Below are positions 18,801-25,881 of a DNA stretch of 64,000 bases, in pieces. The position numbers were made by a program, and so were the translations under genes. A model generated the notes under the pieces. The model worked only from the letters and a program-made list of their open reading frames with translations. It searched no databases and was not told the origin of the DNA. How positions within the stretch are numbered: position 1 is the first letter of the stretch; each line of letters opens with the position of its first letter. The DNA comes from Eubacteriales bacterium (GTDB taxonomy: Bacteria > Bacillota > Clostridia > Lachnospirales > Lachnospiraceae): positions 17,185 to 81,184 of the forward strand of contig JAUNHC010000025.1 of assembly GCA_030524175.1 (NCBI GenBank). The letters are read 5' to 3'.

Positions 18801-21255
18801 ACACTTGTATGCTTCTTATATAAGCATTAGGTTTTCCTATTCCAATATGGAACTTGCTTGCTTCCACAGGCTTATTGAATTTAACATAATAATATGCCTT
18901 GCCGTTGGTATCCAGTTTTCTGGAAATACTGGTATTCACGGATTTTACCGCATTATGCTCATCCCAGTAATCCAGCACTATCTTATTATAAGAGCCTTGA
19001 TTACTGCTGTCCACAAAAGAGAAGCCTCCAATCTGGTATACAGCATCCAGTGTTATGATCAGTCCCTTTCCGTCTATAGACGGGTAGTAGGCACCGTCAT
19101 CCCAGTCGTTCATATAATAGCTTGAGGACTGGTTATTGTCTGCGACACCGTAAGCTGAATTCTTTATCTCCGAAGCATCATCAAGAGGACTGTCAAGCAT
19201 TTTTCCTCTGCCATGTGTAATACTTTTAATATGTGCTGATAATTGTCCTTCACCCTTGCTTGTATTGATAAGCTTATATTCAGGCATTTTTACAGACGCC
19301 AGGCTTGTAGTGACTGCAACTGATTTCAGAGAAGGTTTGCCTTCTCCTTTCTCATTTACTCCTGTCACATATACGAAATATCTGGTGTTATCCTCCAGCT
19401 GGCTGACAGTATAGCTGTTCCCTGTAATATTCTCAATTTTATTATAGACAGAATCCGTGTCCTTACGGTAGTAAAGATTATAGCTGTCTGTATCCTTCAT
19501 ATTTTTCCAGGAAGCTGCCAGACTTTTGTATCCCCCTGTCACCTTGAGATTGTCAGGTGCATCTGGCACCTGGGTGGTTTTGGGTATTACCTCTTTAGGA
19601 GTGCAGTAGCCGCTTCTCCACTCGCCATTGACAGACTGTACTGAAATTTCATAGGTTTCATTGTTTTTCAGCTTATCATTTTTAAAAGATTTTACTGTCA
19701 TGGAAGTAGCAGAGGTTTTCTTGATTTCATCCTCATCTCCATGGAGGATTTGTACCTCGTATCCTGTGACGTTTGATTCCTGGTTCCATTCTAATGTAAA
19801 CTGCTGACTTCCGGCAGTTATACTTGTAATTACAGGAATATTCATCTGGGGTGCAGGAATCCGGTCCTGCATATTATTCACAAAGGTTACTTCAGATACT
19901 TCTGCAAGGGAAGTGTTAAGCTTTGTCCCTGTAATCTTGATCGTCACCTTCTTAACCGCGATCTGTCCATGAAAATCGATGACAATGGTGCCGTCTTTGT
20001 CCACAACTGCAGTGGGGCTTGACAGTTCAGAGGATTCCATCAGAAAGTATACAGCTTCCTCTGCTTTGGGTGAAAAGGGAACCTCAATGGGATATCCGGT
20101 ATCAGTACCATCATCCACTATTACGGTTATGGTTCCCGTTGTGACGGCATTATTGCTTCCAGCCGGGGACTCCAAGGTAATTCCCTGTATGGCTGGAGGG
20201 TTTTCCGCACTATTGGAGAAATCAAAGGCTACTTCCACAGGATTTTCTTGAGAAATCACCGCATTATTTGATGCTGCAAGCTGAACTGTACGCTCACTTT
20301 CGCTTAAGTTATTTCCGCCTAAGTTTTCAAGGTTTCCGCCTGTGATCTGTGTTCCTTCTGAAACATTCTTCTGTGCTGCCTGAACCGGAACAGAAGCCAA
20401 TACACTGGAAGTGTAGGAGGTTGTTTGCTCCAGGCCTTTTGCAAAATAGTGCAGATCCATAAGATCTACAGTTCCGTCAAGATTTAAATCCGCATTTATG
20501 TTACCGCTGCCGTTTTCAATTGTCTGCAGAATGATATCTTTATCCAGACTGTCTGTCATACCGTCGCCGTTTATATCCCCAATTAGCATAGCGCCGGGAT
20601 GCCCGGCAGCGTTATAGTCTACTCCTGCCAGCATTCCTGTATATACCTGAATGGAATAATCCATTGCCTCCACCGTAAGACTTTGCTTATATGGGGCAAA
20701 GCCCTGGCTATTGATCGTGAGTGTATAATCTCCTGCCTGCAGTCCGGGAAAATATGCAGATGTGGAAGGGATTCCCCCTTCACTTGCTGCAGGTATTGTT
20801 ATGGTCTGGTTCCCTGAGTTAGTCAATTCCACAGAAAAATTCCTGTCATTGGCCATGGTAACTGCTGAAAGCAGTTCAACCTTTAAGCTTCCGTTTCCCG
20901 TTCCGGAATTTTCTGCCAAATCAGTGAAGGCTTCTTCTGACTCTTCTGTTCCGTCCCCGAATAATGGTTCTTCTGCCATATCTTCACCGCTTTGGAACAG
21001 GGAGTCGTTTTCTCCTGTATCATTATTTTCAAAAATCTCCACATCATTCTGCGGATCCTCATTTTCAGCCGTCTGTCCGTCCTGGCTTTCCGCTCCCATA
21101 TCCTCCGTACTGCCGGGCTGCTCTTCTGTCCCAGGATTCTCATCATCATAAATCCCGGTTTCCTCAAAATCTGCGGCCATAATAATTCCGGGTGATGCAC
21201 AAATAGCCTGTACACTCAGGCATAAGGCAATAAATAGTGCTGCAGCTTTTTTCAT
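15877..21255 (-). CDS. Secreted dockerin-containing M60-type zinc metallopeptidase (multi-modular)
   Basis: A 1792-residue exported protein. Order of parts, with rough residues: signal peptide 1-27; acidic, probably disordered linker 28-115; small beta domain 120-215; dockerin 226-275 with two calcium loops (DINGDGMTDSLD and DLNLDGTVDLMD); beta domain to 460; two FN3 domains 468-652; F5/8-type or CBM32-like domain 665-830; M60/enhancin-like catalytic region about 900-1380 with HEIGH at 1200-1204 and E1215, fitting the family pattern HEXXH-X(8-28)-E; FN3 1385-1480; second CBM32-like domain 1510-1640; C-terminal beta region. M60 proteins cut mucin-type glycoproteins, and related clostridial enzymes also carry dockerin or cohesin modules. 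The ATG at 21255 (MKKAAALF) has AGGAGG nine bases upstream and starts a clear signal peptide; an upstream in-frame ATG (21324) lies inside the terminator. Expression is governed by the c-di-GMP riboswitch. Confidence 0.9.
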   Translation of the reverse strand: MKKAAALFIALCLSVQAICASPGIIMAADFEETGIYDDENPGTEEQPGSTEDMGAESQDGQTAENEDPQNDVEIFENNDTGENDSLFQSGEDMAEEPLFGDGTEESEEAFTDLAENSGTGNGSLKVELLSAVTMANDRNFSVELTNSGNQTITIPAASEGGIPSTSAYFPGLQAGDYTLTINSQGFAPYKQSLTVEAMDYSIQVYTGMLAGVDYNAAGHPGAMLIGDINGDGMTDSLDKDIILQTIENGSGNINADLNLDGTVDLMDLHYFAKGLEQTTSYTSSVLASVPVQAAQKNVSEGTQITGGNLENLGGNNLSESERTVQLAASNNAVISQENPVEVAFDFSNSAENPPAIQGITLESPAGSNNAVTTGTITVIVDDGTDTGYPIEVPFSPKAEEAVYFLMESSELSSPTAVVDKDGTIVIDFHGQIAVKKVTIKITGTKLNTSLAEVSEVTFVNNMQDRIPAPQMNIPVITSITAGSQQFTLEWNQESNVTGYEVQILHGDEDEIKKTSATSMTVKSFKNDKLKNNETYEISVQSVNGEWRSGYCTPKEVIPKTTQVPDAPDNLKVTGGYKSLAASWKNMKDTDSYNLYYRKDTDSVYNKIENITGNSYTVSQLEDNTRYFVYVTGVNEKGEGKPSLKSVAVTTSLASVKMPEYKLINTSKGEGQLSAHIKSITHGRGKMLDSPLDDASEIKNSAYGVADNNQSSSYYMNDWDDGAYYPSIDGKGLIITLDAVYQIGGFSFVDSSNQGSYNKIVLDYWDEHNAVKSVNTSISRKLDTNGKAYYYVKFNKPVEASKFHIGIGKPNAYIRSIQVSDLNLFYYDSLETDIINLYEDDLHTMLKETVTAETIQELQNRLDTRDSVSGEFHPEKEMLQKELDTAKGILEGNLKSTVGIHGEIRNSDGYLGFTGLNAWQPLGVSARAGETITVFVGHSTKKTGTSAEMKLFVTQNHAEASSFAKEIATLNVGRNEVTIPSIQSIAAEQGGQLYVQYTGGQNGISYGVRVNGGAEIPRLDLYRLSESERADAILKYVQELEAFVPELEKQHKELHQKGDLSSVNYDYDAKNCILNTTDIMLDQMMYSVPASQVLAGLGSGSTQEKAEKLNQALKAMDDMMLLFYQHKGLTNASDAGAKNKLPARHLNIRYMRMFSGAFMYASGNHVGIEWGSVTGLMSGTPIVSNNGRYESGRYFGWGIAHEIGHEINQGSYAIAEITNNYFSVLAQAHDTNDTVRFKYKDVYEKVTSGTVGRADNVFVQLALYWQLHLAYDRGYNYKTYDTYEDIFNNLFFARVDSYARDTSKAPSPGGVKLTLSDTDQNLMRLAAAAAEKDLTEFFQRWGMVPDEATKAYMNQFEAEERAIYYVNDEARVYEIENGTESTFKDKNIVNASVETHGTKAELSLSVSGNNSSALLGYEIYRCTNAKGTEIKELAAFTTENTYTDTAISQANRVVTYEVAAVDKFLNRSASYRLAPVKIASDGRYAKAGWTVNTNNNLKTDEDKVKEPDEENPDIALVERAIDKVIDNDSNSTFTGSSSGNGEIILDFHKTLPVSALLYEWKDGTTPIKNYRIQLSKDGSKWFTVKEGQFQTDNTDTAVVYFQNEKKDPFVCTFDAQYLKLQILDSGERSVSELEILGPSGDNLEFRKDAPVGILKEDYVYASDKTGVQKIPEGSLVFTGTYKGNPAYNVAVLYDENGNVVGGTDSEGNLKSEQIILAEVPEHGELGEVSEGNWIYYVLPDSQGKFNIPKQVRAELYRVDNALTNEGERLVSDTLYLTIPEKLPEITFNTGEGD

Positions 21256-21320
21256 CCCTTCATTCCTCCTATACTCCCTCTGTTTATTTCTCTTATGGAA
21301 ATTTTGACACAAAATTTTGC

Positions 21321-21361
21321 ACAAAAAAATCGTTTATATTTTTGGTAAAATATAAACGATT
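21321..21361 (-). terminator. Riboswitch-linked intrinsic terminator in the metallopeptidase leader
   Basis: A perfect 15-bp stem (21328-21342 with 21347-21361, loop of 4) is followed on the minus strand by TTTTTTTGT. It lies between the c-di-GMP aptamer and the metallopeptidase start codon, where a transcription-terminating expression platform is expected. The alternative antiterminator pairing was not worked out. Confidence 0.85.
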
Positions 21362-21432
21362 GCCGGCAAAACGTAAAACCTCACAACTGTCATAAAAACA
21401 ACGCTGACAGAACACAATGATCATGTGTATTT

Positions 21433-21545
21433 GTTACATTTCACTGAGAAAACTCTTGCGGCAACCGGCTGTCCTAGCTTCTGAAGAAGCCTTAGACCCT
21501 TGGCTTTGCGTCACCGTCTTTCGACAGTTTTGCTATTTCTGTAAC
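21433..21545 (-). ncRNA. Cyclic di-GMP-I (GEMM-I) riboswitch aptamer
   Basis: The minus strand shows the GEMM-I core in order: AGCAAAAC, a CTGTC-GAAA-GACGG hairpin with the GAAA tetraloop (21519-21522), GACGCAAAGCC, GGGTCTAAG, a short hairpin GCTTCT/AGAAGC, then AGCCGGTTGCCGC (21457-21469). GTTAC/GTAAC at the ends could close the aptamer; an alternative 8-bp closing helix (ACTGAGAA 21555-21562 with TTCTCAGT 21443-21450) would overlap the proposed -10 box. The class binds c-di-GMP. The downstream gene is the dockerin-M60 peptidase. Whether binding turns expression on or off depends on the pairing with the terminator at 21321-21361. Confidence 0.92.
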
Positions 21546-21559
21546 TTCCATATATTCTC

Positions 21560-21588
21560 AGTTTACTAATCTAAACCCTGGCTGTCAA
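21560..21588 (-). promoter_or_regulatory. Promoter of the riboswitch/metallopeptidase operon
   Basis: Minus strand TTGACA (21583-21588), 17-base spacer, TAAACT (21560-21565). The -35 box overlaps the stop codon of the upstream MATE gene. Transcription would start near 21553, just before the aptamer. Confidence 0.75.
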
Positions 21589-22922
21589 GTTATTTTTTTC
21601 AGTATCCGGATGCCTCCTGCAATGAGAAGAATGGCTGCTCCTGCCCATGCACAGGGTTCGGCGTAAAAAATTGCCTCACTTCCCCAAATTCTTGTGAAAA
21701 TAAGGGCTGCTGCAACACGCATAACAAATTCCGCTACCCCTGAAATCATAGGTATGATTGCGTTTCCAAGTCCTTGTATGGCACTCCGCCATCCATGAAG
21801 CAGATATAGAAACCAGAGAAGGCAGCTCATAATAACCAGATAGTGGTATGCTATGTTAAGAACTTCTCCTCCATTGGCATCCCCGGAGGACACAAACAAG
21901 CTTAAAACAGCCTTTCCCCCAAAAAGCATGACGGCGGATACACATACTGACATCAATACTGCCATAATAGTAATACTCTTCATCCCCTTGTGGATCCGTT
22001 CATTCAGACCTGCGCCATAGTTCTGGGCCATATAAGTGGTAGCAGCATACCCTAAGGAGATGGCGGAACTTTCCAGCAAACCGTATATCTTATTTGTGGC
22101 AGTAAAGCCTGCAACAAACAAGAAGCCATAGCGGTTGATGGTAGACTGCAGAATCATACCGCCCACAGCAATCAGCACGTGCTGAAGGGCTAAGGGAACC
22201 CCAAGCTGACACAGGCGTTTGATTGCAGGCCAATCCACGATCCAGTCTTCACGGGAGGTTCTGATGATCTCGATATTTTTCAGTACCATAAAGCAATACA
22301 AAAAGGCAATAAGCTGTGCTATAAGAGTAGCAACTGCAGCGCCCACAATACCCCAGCGGAACACAAGGATAAACAGTAAGTCCAAAACAATATTGGTACA
22401 GGCGGCAACTGCGATTGCGATCATAGGGGTTTTGCCGTCCCCAAGAGCCCGCAGGATAGCCGCTGCCATATTATATGCCATGACGATTACAGTACCTAAA
22501 AACAAGGTTATTAAATAGGAAGCAGCGCTGTCAAATATGTTTTCCGGAGTTTTTAAAATATGCAGCATGGGATATACAAGGAACAGCCCGATGGCAGTAA
22601 ACACAATGCCGATGACACCGCACAATGTGATTGACATAGCCACGCCCTTTCTCAGTTCCTGCTTGTCTCCTGCACCGAAATACTGTGACAGGCGTGTGGC
22701 AAAGCCTTGTGTCATGGCTTGGATCGTCCACAGGATGAGCCAGTAGGTCCAGTCTGTTGCCCCTACTGCAGCCAAAGCTTCCACTCCTACACCTCGTCCT
22801 ACAATAACTGCATCCGCCACCATATATAGCTGCTGTCCCAGGTTCCCTATCATCAAGGGTACAGCAAACATTAAAAGAAGCTTAGACGGCTTCCCTTTTG
22901 TCATATCTTTGATTCTGCTCAT
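21585..22922 (-). CDS. MATE family efflux transporter
   Basis: A 445-residue membrane protein with about twelve hydrophobic segments in two related halves, as in the MATE fold. The opening MTKGKPSKLLLMFAVPLMIGNLGQQLY and VDAVIVGRGVGVEALAAVGA are typical of the NorM/DinF-type group, as is ILRALGDGKTPM. MATE proteins export cationic drugs or metabolites using Na+ or H+ gradients. The start codon context lacks a strong ribosome binding site (only GGAAACGGAA), and a MITE-like insertion begins about 30 bases upstream, so its native leader has been interrupted. It is followed closely by the promoter of the metallopeptidase operon. Confidence 0.93.
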   Translation of the reverse strand: MSRIKDMTKGKPSKLLLMFAVPLMIGNLGQQLYMVADAVIVGRGVGVEALAAVGATDWTYWLILWTIQAMTQGFATRLSQYFGAGDKQELRKGVAMSITLCGVIGIVFTAIGLFLVYPMLHILKTPENIFDSAASYLITLFLGTVIVMAYNMAAAILRALGDGKTPMIAIAVAACTNIVLDLLFILVFRWGIVGAAVATLIAQLIAFLYCFMVLKNIEIIRTSREDWIVDWPAIKRLCQLGVPLALQHVLIAVGGMILQSTINRYGFLFVAGFTATNKIYGLLESSAISLGYAATTYMAQNYGAGLNERIHKGMKSITIMAVLMSVCVSAVMLFGGKAVLSLFVSSGDANGGEVLNIAYHYLVIMSCLLWFLYLLHGWRSAIQGLGNAIIPMISGVAEFVMRVAAALIFTRIWGSEAIFYAEPCAWAGAAILLIAGGIRILKKIT

Positions 22923-22943
22923 TTCCGTTTCCGTTCCCGACTG

Positions 22944-22951
22944 ACATGATG
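22944..22951. repeat. Left 8-bp target site duplication of the MITE-like element
   Basis: ACATGATG directly precedes the left terminal inverted repeat and is repeated exactly after the right one (23097-23104). Confidence 0.85.
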
Positions 22952-23096
22952 GTTACTGTTCACTGGTAATATCCCGCGAGGTGTTTTCATGCATATATGC
23001 ATGAAAATCCCGAGATATACAACGTGCGAAATTATGCAGTATGCATAATTTCTGTACATCGCGAAGCGTGTTGCTGGTCACGGAGTGAACAGTAAC
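22952..23096. mobile_element. MITE-like palindromic element, 145 bp
   Basis: The ends are perfect 13-bp inverted repeats, GTTACTGTTCACT (22952-22964) and AGTGAACAGTAAC (23084-23096). Inside are two further palindromes: a perfect 24-bp one (22984-23007, TTTTCATGCATA and its complement) and an 11-bp stem with a 3-base loop (23028-23052). The element is flanked by identical 8-bp copies of ACATGATG, the mark of transposition. It codes for nothing and must have been moved by a transposase in trans; the 8-bp duplication fits several insertion-sequence families and does not name one. It lies between the divergent MATE and AraC genes. Confidence 0.85.
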
Positions 23097-23104
23097 ACAT
23101 GATG
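23097..23104. repeat. Right 8-bp target site duplication of the MITE-like element
   Basis: ACATGATG, identical to 22944-22951, immediately follows the right terminal inverted repeat. Confidence 0.85.
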
Positions 23105-23136
23105 CTGGGGATATGCCTGCATTGCCCCGGCATCAT
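23099..23136. promoter_or_regulatory. 12-bp hairpin/dyad at the AraC gene promoter
   Basis: ATGATGCTGGGG (23099-23110) pairs with CCCCGGCATCAT (23125-23136), with one G-U pair and a 14-base loop. The right arm runs into the -35 box of the AraC gene promoter, so it may be an operator dyad; there is no T-run to support a terminator. The MITE inserted at the outer edge of the left arm. Confidence 0.45.
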
Positions 23137-23165
23137 TGACATTACCTTACAACAATTGATATAAT
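23136..23165 (+). promoter_or_regulatory. Consensus sigma-A promoter for the AraC-type regulator
   Basis: Perfect -35 TTGACA (23136-23141) and perfect -10 TATAAT (23160-23165), 18 bases apart. A leader of about 90 bases follows before the start at 23263. Confidence 0.8.
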
Positions 23166-23262
23166 AATAAAACCAAAATGCCGGTTTGAATATCTATTTT
23201 TGTATCAATTGCTATAAAAATAATCCCAACATTATGAATATCATCACTATGGGAGGAACAGA

Positions 23263-24183
23263 ATGGGAAATAAAACAGTAATTGTGGATGAAAATCTGCT
23301 GGAACGCATCCATTATCAAAGTAATTCTCTGCCCATTTCCAGCTGTGCTGATTATTTTGACGACTATCTGAACGGACAGTTTGATTATCATTGGCATAAT
23401 GAATTTGAATTTGCTCTGGTACTTAAAGGCGCTGTGGAGTATCGTATTACCCAGGGAAAACATGAGTATGCCCCAAAAGTTCTGCGGCAGGGAGAAGGTG
23501 TTTTTGTGAATTCCAAGGCTTTGCACATGGCCAGGCAGTTAGAACCGGGAACACAGATGTTTGACTGTGAATTTCCCCCGGGCTTTTTCAGCCTGCAGCC
23601 GTCAGGTTCTGTTTATAAAAAGAATATTCTCCCTATTATAAAGCTTCCCGTCCCCGGCATCTACCTTTCATCAGAGTTGGCAAATGAGAAGGAAATTCTG
23701 GATGCCTTGTATGAATTCTATGAACTTCCTTCCGATACCTTAGGGTATGAACTTAAATGTATGGAGCTTATCTGCAGAATCTGGCGTCACCTTCTTTGCC
23801 TGACGGCTGATATGAAGGATTTTCCCAGGGTACATAACAGTGAACTTCTCCAGGAACAGCGCGTCCGCGCCATGCTCTCCTACATCCATACTCATTTTAG
23901 CGAAAATATATCTATTGACAGTATCGCAGACGCTGCCAATGTAAGCAGGAGTGAATGCTTCCGGTGCTTTAAGGAGATTCTGCGGAAAACGCCTATAGAA
24001 TATTTATGCGAATACCGCCTTTCCAGGGCAGCACAATTATTGGCAGGTACGGATGAGACCATATTCCATATCAGCTATTCCTGCGGTTTCAACAGTCCCA
24101 GCTATTTCAGCAAGCTGTTTAAAGACAAATGCGGTATCTCTCCAGGCCAGTTCCGTTTGAACTCTCAGAAAACACATGAATAG
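23263..24183 (+). CDS. AraC family transcriptional regulator
   Basis: A 306-residue regulator. Residues 40-120 are a cupin-type sensor domain (FDYHWHNEFEFALVLKGAVEYRI; GEGVFVNSKALHMAR). The C-terminal 100 residues form the double HTH: ISIDSIADAANVSRSECFRCFKEILRKTPIEYL, then HISYSCGFNSPSYFSKLFKDKCGISPGQFR. The ligand is unknown. It is divergent from the MATE transporter gene and could regulate it (inference from layout). GGGAGGAAC precedes the ATG. It ends at a strong shared terminator. Confidence 0.93.
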   Translation: MGNKTVIVDENLLERIHYQSNSLPISSCADYFDDYLNGQFDYHWHNEFEFALVLKGAVEYRITQGKHEYAPKVLRQGEGVFVNSKALHMARQLEPGTQMFDCEFPPGFFSLQPSGSVYKKNILPIIKLPVPGIYLSSELANEKEILDALYEFYELPSDTLGYELKCMELICRIWRHLLCLTADMKDFPRVHNSELLQEQRVRAMLSYIHTHFSENISIDSIADAANVSRSECFRCFKEILRKTPIEYLCEYRLSRAAQLLAGTDETIFHISYSCGFNSPSYFSKLFKDKCGISPGQFRLNSQKTHE

Positions 24184-24184
24184 A

Positions 24185-24214
24185 AAATGACAGCCCTAAA
24201 AACGGCTGTCATTT
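24185..24214. terminator. Bidirectional terminator between AraC and DUF368 genes
   Basis: AAATGACAGCC / GGCTGTCATTT, an 11-bp perfect stem with an 8-base loop, starting within two bases of the AraC gene stop and overlapping the DUF368 stop codon. A/T flanks serve both directions. Confidence 0.85.
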
Positions 24215-25036
24215 CTGTCCATTTACCTGCCCTGCCCCTGAAAGCAGACGGATGACGGTATATCCCGCTGCCAGCGTAATGATACAGATCAAAAGTTCAG
24301 GACCTTCAGGGATCCCGGGAAAGATTTCTGCAATAGAGCCCAGAACAAATCCCAGTATAATAAGGTAGGTGGGCTGCGGGTGTTTTGTCATGGCTCGTTC
24401 TAACGCCTTGGTGGTAAGGACGATTCCAAGTATCAGCCCAATCCCCAAAGGGATCAGGAAAGGCAGATAAAACTCGCTGATCGCCCGCATAGTTCCATCA
24501 TACAATCCCATGAGGAGCAATAAGTAGGAAACACTGATTCCTGGCAGGACCAGCGCTGCAGCAGCAATGACACCTGCCAGGCTTAAAAATAAGGAGTTGA
24601 TCTTATTACCGTTTATCATTGACTGAAATGTTCCATTTGGAAGCACAGAAATAAGTAAGACCGCAGACAACCCAATGGCCATATATATTGGGATTTTCAA
24701 CGAAAAAGCCTGGATTTTTGCCTGCCTGAAAATCAATGGAAAACCTCCGGCCACAGCTCCTATAAAGAAATACAGCATAGGCATAGGATATTTCTCAATG
24801 AGTTTCAGTAGCGGATTTGCAAACAGCAGCATGCCGGCAGCGCCTCCCGCTGAAAAAAGGAGCAGAAAAATGAAATTTTCTTTTTTCCTCTTCATAAAGG
24901 AACTAACGGCTGAAACCAGGTTGTTATATATTCCAAGTATCATGGCCATAGAGCCTCCGCTTACTCCCGGGACAAGCATAGTACCTCCCACTATCATTCC
25001 TTTTAGTATTGTGAACAAAGGATGGATTCTTTTCAC
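24209..25036 (-). CDS. DUF368 membrane protein (candidate polyprenyl-phosphate translocase)
   Basis: A 275-residue protein with about eight to nine membrane segments. The opening LKGMIVGGTMLVPGVSGGSMAMILGIYNNL is the DUF368 signature, repeated in degenerate form at GVIAAAALVLPGISVSYLLLLMGLYD, reflecting an internal duplication. Work on DUF368 proteins (PopT) supports a role in recycling undecaprenyl phosphate across the membrane, alongside DedA-type UptA; I carry that over by family only. A GTG at 25036 has AAGGGGA seven bases upstream and is preferred to the TTG at 25042, which abuts it. Confidence 0.85.
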   Translation of the reverse strand: MKRIHPLFTILKGMIVGGTMLVPGVSGGSMAMILGIYNNLVSAVSSFMKRKKENFIFLLLFSAGGAAGMLLFANPLLKLIEKYPMPMLYFFIGAVAGGFPLIFRQAKIQAFSLKIPIYMAIGLSAVLLISVLPNGTFQSMINGNKINSLFLSLAGVIAAAALVLPGISVSYLLLLMGLYDGTMRAISEFYLPFLIPLGIGLILGIVLTTKALERAMTKHPQPTYLIILGFVLGSIAEIFPGIPEGPELLICIITLAAGYTVIRLLSGAGQVNGQK

Positions 25037-25185
25037 TGGCAATCCCCTTTCTACTGATTTAGAACAAGCAGCCTTGTGTAAGGATTATGCCTATTATATG
25101 AAAATAAATCCGGTTCTATGAGGAAAAGAATAAGAACACTTAAATGCAGAAGCATGGTATACTTGTAAATCGTCCCTCAGATTTG

Positions 25186-25869
25186 CTATCTCTCCGGCAT
25201 CTTGAATCCCTTAAGAGCCTGGTTCAGGTAATCATTAAAAGGTTTCATTTTTTCAAAGACAGATACTGCCGTTCTGAAGAAATTGTCGGCGTCTTTGACA
25301 ATTTCATCACTCACAGGATACTCCAAATACCAGCTTTTGTACTTCAGATATTCCGCCTGGGAGTGTGTACTGTCATAGCCTTTAGGCACATTTTTAAGAG
25401 CTGTACCCTGTACATGAAAAATTTCCTTAAATTCCGGTGCGGTGATGACCTGTTCCCATTCATGGGGATGGTTTGTTATGTAATCTCTCACCATTGTGGT
25501 GGCATCCTTAAACATATCGGCAAAGAGGCCGCCGCCTAAAAAAGACTGGTTTCCGGGTTTGATCATTATATAATACCCCACAGGGACAGGCAGCTTCCCC
25601 ATGGAAGAAATATGTGCACGAAATGCAGGATTGTAAGGAGACTTATCATGGCTGAACCGGGTATCCCGGACTAACTTGAAGGTTAAATCTTTAGGTGAAT
25701 TATTTAAAATACTGCTGTCAAATTGTCCGATGCCCAGAATTAATTCCTGGACAAGTGATTCAAATTCCTCATTTGCTTCCTTATATTCTGCTTTGTGTCC
25801 GTGATACCACTCCCGGTTGTTGTTCTGGCTTAAACAAGAAAGATAATTTAATATGACTTCGGTGTTCAT
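25186..25869 (-). CDS. DUF2461 family protein
   Basis: A 227-residue soluble protein with the DUF2461 (TIGR02453) hallmarks: LSQNNNREWYHGHKAEYKEANEEFESLV at the N-terminus, FKLVRDTRFSHDKSPYNPAFRAHIS in the middle and YYIMIKPGNQSFLGGGLF. The function of the family is unknown. It follows the sigma factor gene with a 12-base gap and a GGAGG site, so the two are cotranscribed. Confidence 0.88.
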   Translation of the reverse strand: MNTEVILNYLSCLSQNNNREWYHGHKAEYKEANEEFESLVQELILGIGQFDSSILNNSPKDLTFKLVRDTRFSHDKSPYNPAFRAHISSMGKLPVPVGYYIMIKPGNQSFLGGGLFADMFKDATTMVRDYITNHPHEWEQVITAPEFKEIFHVQGTALKNVPKGYDSTHSQAEYLKYKSWYLEYPVSDEIVKDADNFFRTAVSVFEKMKPFNDYLNQALKGFKMPER

Positions 25870-25881
25870 GACATAACCTCC

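Noticed and set aside
21256-21324. Extended N-terminus of the M60 peptidase starting at 21324
   Set aside because: The extra 23 residues run through the terminator region, lack a ribosome binding site and would precede a normal signal peptide; 21255 fits better.
22984-23052. The two palindromes upstream of the MATE gene as regulator operators
   Set aside because: They lie wholly inside the MITE-like element bounded by terminal repeats and target duplications, which explains them better.
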